Assembly: GCA_012932865.1 (NCBI GenBank)
Contig: SAXG01000129.1
Coordinates: 1 to 64,000, forward strand
DNA from: Amylostereum areolatum
Lineage: Eukaryota; Basidiomycota; Agaricomycetes; Russulales; Stereaceae
DNA length: 64,000 nt
Reading direction: 5' to 3'
Positions 61,702 through 64,000 of the stretch are shown here, in pieces. The position numbers and the translations under genes were made by a program. Positions within the stretch are counted from its first letter, which is position 1; every line of letters starts with the position of its first letter. A model generated the notes under the pieces. The model ran no database searches. It was not told the origin of the DNA and worked only from the letters and a program-made list of their open reading frames with translations.

Positions 61702-63630
61702 AAGTATTAGATTTACTCTCGCTCAGCGCCTTGGTTCCTCGCCTTCGCAGCCCAGCACAAGTTTTAGGGTATCACAGCCCGTGCGCCGGCGTGTAGTAAG
61801 TGACTGTCCAGAGAAGTAGATTTCCTGCCCTTCCCCTTGTTCTATCGGCGAACACAATCCACGTAGGCGAGGCTCAGCGCTCACATGTCCCTCATGCGTG
61901 CTGTTCTTACCACAAGGACCAGTGAATAACCCAGGCCTTGGCCACCGTTCGGTGTTCTCTTTGAGTTACACCGGCGTCCCACTGACTGGTCGTCGACCAG
62001 TTGTCCAAGGGCATCATCCTAGCCAGGTCCGCCGTACTATGTATCTCGTCACTCCGTCAGGAATCAGGACGTCGCCGGTTTTCTGCAGCCATGATCCGGC
62101 GCTCTTCTGTGACGTCCCTGCGGTAGCCTCCGCTTGTCGGAAGGACCTTCAATGCAGAAGCACACCGGTTCAACTTCATGCTCAAGATTTGGTCGACGAA
62201 TAAGACATCCTGTTTACGTTGTATAGGCGCAATCCCTGTGATATGCCGGCACAATGATACCCTCGACCTGATCGTCTGGATGCAGGGTCAGCTTCTCAGG
62301 TTCGTATTTGTTGTCGCCTTCCGTTTTATGCTCTTCCAGCCTGAGGTCGCCGATTGCCAGCAATGCCCAGGTAGCCTGTGAACCGTGACGTGGATGTCGC
62401 TCGCACGTTTCCTGCCAGTTTAGGACGTCATGCGAGCGGCGAGGCGGATGCAAAATGTCTCAGACGATCCCGACGGCAGCCAAAGTGCAACAGCGATAGT
62501 ACCGCATTTGCCGCGGAACATGCATGCCTTGTTCCTGTCCTTCCTTGGCTCGGGGCCGACCATTATTGAAAGCAATTAAAGTGTCATCTCAACATCGTAA
62601 CATGGAGAAAACGAGCTGTCCCGCCGAGTCGTTGGTGCGTTTCTGTCAAACTTCATTCATCTCTTGGGGAGCTTCCAGCCTCACCAACATCCGTTTGACG
62701 AGCCCGTAGCAAACGGTGTGCTGAGCAAAACCGGGCCCATGAGTCGACTAACTGTGCCCATTGACACCGGTGATGTGCGCGCCGACGACCGAGGTAGACT
62801 GTGCGCCACGAGCTCAACCAACAAACACGCCGAACATTCTATGACGGATTACGGACCGAGCCACGCCAGGCCGGGGAGTCAGGGACGCTCTCCGCGACTC
62901 AGCTGGTCACACAAGAGCCACAAACCCGAGCGTGGACCGCTTTGGAGCAAACTTGTGTGTTTTCCCTTGCCTGTCATCGACTTTCATTTCGTTGAAGAAT
63001 AAGATGGACTGTGGGCGCATTGTAGGATGATAACGAGGCGTGGCAATGGCACGCGGCTTGGTGGAGCGCGAAGGCGTGAGAAGATTGGCACAGATGGCGA
63101 ACCCTGGCGAACCACGCTTCGTCCCGGCTTCGTCTTCTCAACCTCGACCGGGTGACCTTTTCACGGCCTCGATTCACGTAACGCAAAGCCTTCCACCTTA
63201 CGACCACCTTACGATTGCGCTGATTCCTCTCACAGGATCTTCCCAACAGTGCTCGCGACTGACGCACTGATGCAATCTTCTTTACGTCCCAATTGCGCCC
63301 AGGCCATAAGATGCGCGCGGATGTTTCGAACGTGACCGTGCTGTTCTACGCGAAAAGGAGAGTAGAATGCTGGCCGGGACTTGTGATCCATGATATCCAT
63401 ATCACGCGCGGTAGGCCGAGTACAACATAGCAAGGCACTTCCGTGTGGTCCGGTGCCCATATCCGCAGACGCGCTCTCACTTTCTCCCCGCTGGAGCCCC
63501 GCAGGGAGAACGATTCTCGTCCTTATTTAAGAATCGGGGGCCCCGTCTTTCTTATTTGGCTTCTTTCCCCATCTTTCCCCATCTTTCCCCATCCCCCCCG
63601 CACCCGCCGGTTTTCGCTCAAGCTTTGATC
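61702..63630. other. Gene-poor stretch before the second aquaporin
   Basis: 1.9 kb with no recognised gene. Contains short pyrimidine-rich direct repeats (CATCTTTCCC x3, 63567-63592) just before the aquaporin start and a TTATTTAAG element near 63523 that may serve as its core promoter. Confidence 0.5.
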
Positions 63631-64000
63631 ATGGCCTCCCTCTTCAAGTCACGGCGTCAGCGCGACCCGGCGAATCCAGACGGCTCGAGTTCGACCACCT
63701 CGAGCCATGTCAAAAACGACCTTGACCACATCGAACACGCCGAGGAGGAGAGCCCCGATGAATGGGAGGCTCGCCATGATTACTATACCCGGTACCCCAA
63801 CACCTGGTCGAGGATTCGGTGAGTGCTCCGTCCATTAGTTCATATATGATGAGTATGAGCGCATCGACCGATGTGCTGATAATGTCCCCCGGCAGTGACG
63901 TTATCCGGGAACCGGCAGCGGAAGCGTTGGGCTGCATGATCCTCATCCTCTTTGGCAACGGCGTCGACTGCCAAGTCGTCCTCAGTGGGAACACCGCCGT
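63631..64000 (+). CDS. Aquaglyceroporin (MIP family), 5' part
   Basis: Exon 1 63631-63818 and exon 2 from 63896, running off the window. The N-terminus MASLFKSRRQRDPANPDG leads to ARHDYYTRYPNTWSRIR, parallel to ARHDFYSRYPNNWARIR in the minus-strand paralogue at 53146-54722. Both have the exon 1 junction at the same codon and phase. Helix 1 is REPAAEALGCMILILFGNG. The NPA boxes lie beyond the window, so channel selectivity cannot be judged. Confidence 0.85.

Overview
The window is fungal nuclear DNA from an agaricomycete-type basidiomycete, with a fragment of its mitochondrial genome joined to one end. The evidence for this is intron-dense genes with mostly 50-70 nt introns and several micro-exons, TTAGGG-type telomere repeats, and families concentrated in mushrooms (DUF6593, DUF6534, crinkler-like orphan kinases).

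Layout. 1-2754 is AT-rich mitochondrial sequence: a cox1 fragment on the minus strand full of one-base indels, and several minus-strand tRNA-like segments. 2755-8442 is a telomere/subtelomere array. It has a CCCTAA tract and an endonuclease-less Penelope-like retroelement (Coprina/Athena type), plus three copies of its leader (pLTR). Each leader copy carries a type I hammerhead ribozyme that I could fold by hand. 8443-9962 is gene-poor. 9963-35311 is an ordinary gene-dense block: tetraspanin, cohesin loader MAU2/Scc4, crinkler-like kinase-like protein, C2H2+Zn2Cys6 factor, exportin Cse1, DUF6593 protein, a secreted protein of unknown function, and cofactor-independent phosphoglycerate mutase. 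35903-38056 is a micro-exon-rich DUF6534 membrane protein. 38777-42797 is a complete DNA transposon with TA target duplication and perfect 69-bp inverted repeats. It encodes an IS630/Tc1-like transposase and, convergently, an intact 575-aa protein of unknown function. 43540-47948 is an ISWI remodeller. 48194-49824 is a proline-repeat protein.

The right-hand 14 kb is duplicated and partly decayed. Two EI24-family genes (50040-51325 minus, 58853-60268 plus), two copies of a 1.3-kb block B, and two aquaglyceroporin genes (53146-54722 minus, 63631-edge plus) occur as two sets in opposite orientation but in the same left-to-right order. A peroxiredoxin-like-2 gene lies between the sets.

Housekeeping genes here (Cse1, iPGM, MAU2) splice cleanly with every phase consistent, so sequence quality in the centre is good. 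One-base frameshifts occur in the mitochondrial end and in the duplicated right part. They could be real decay or residual long-read errors.
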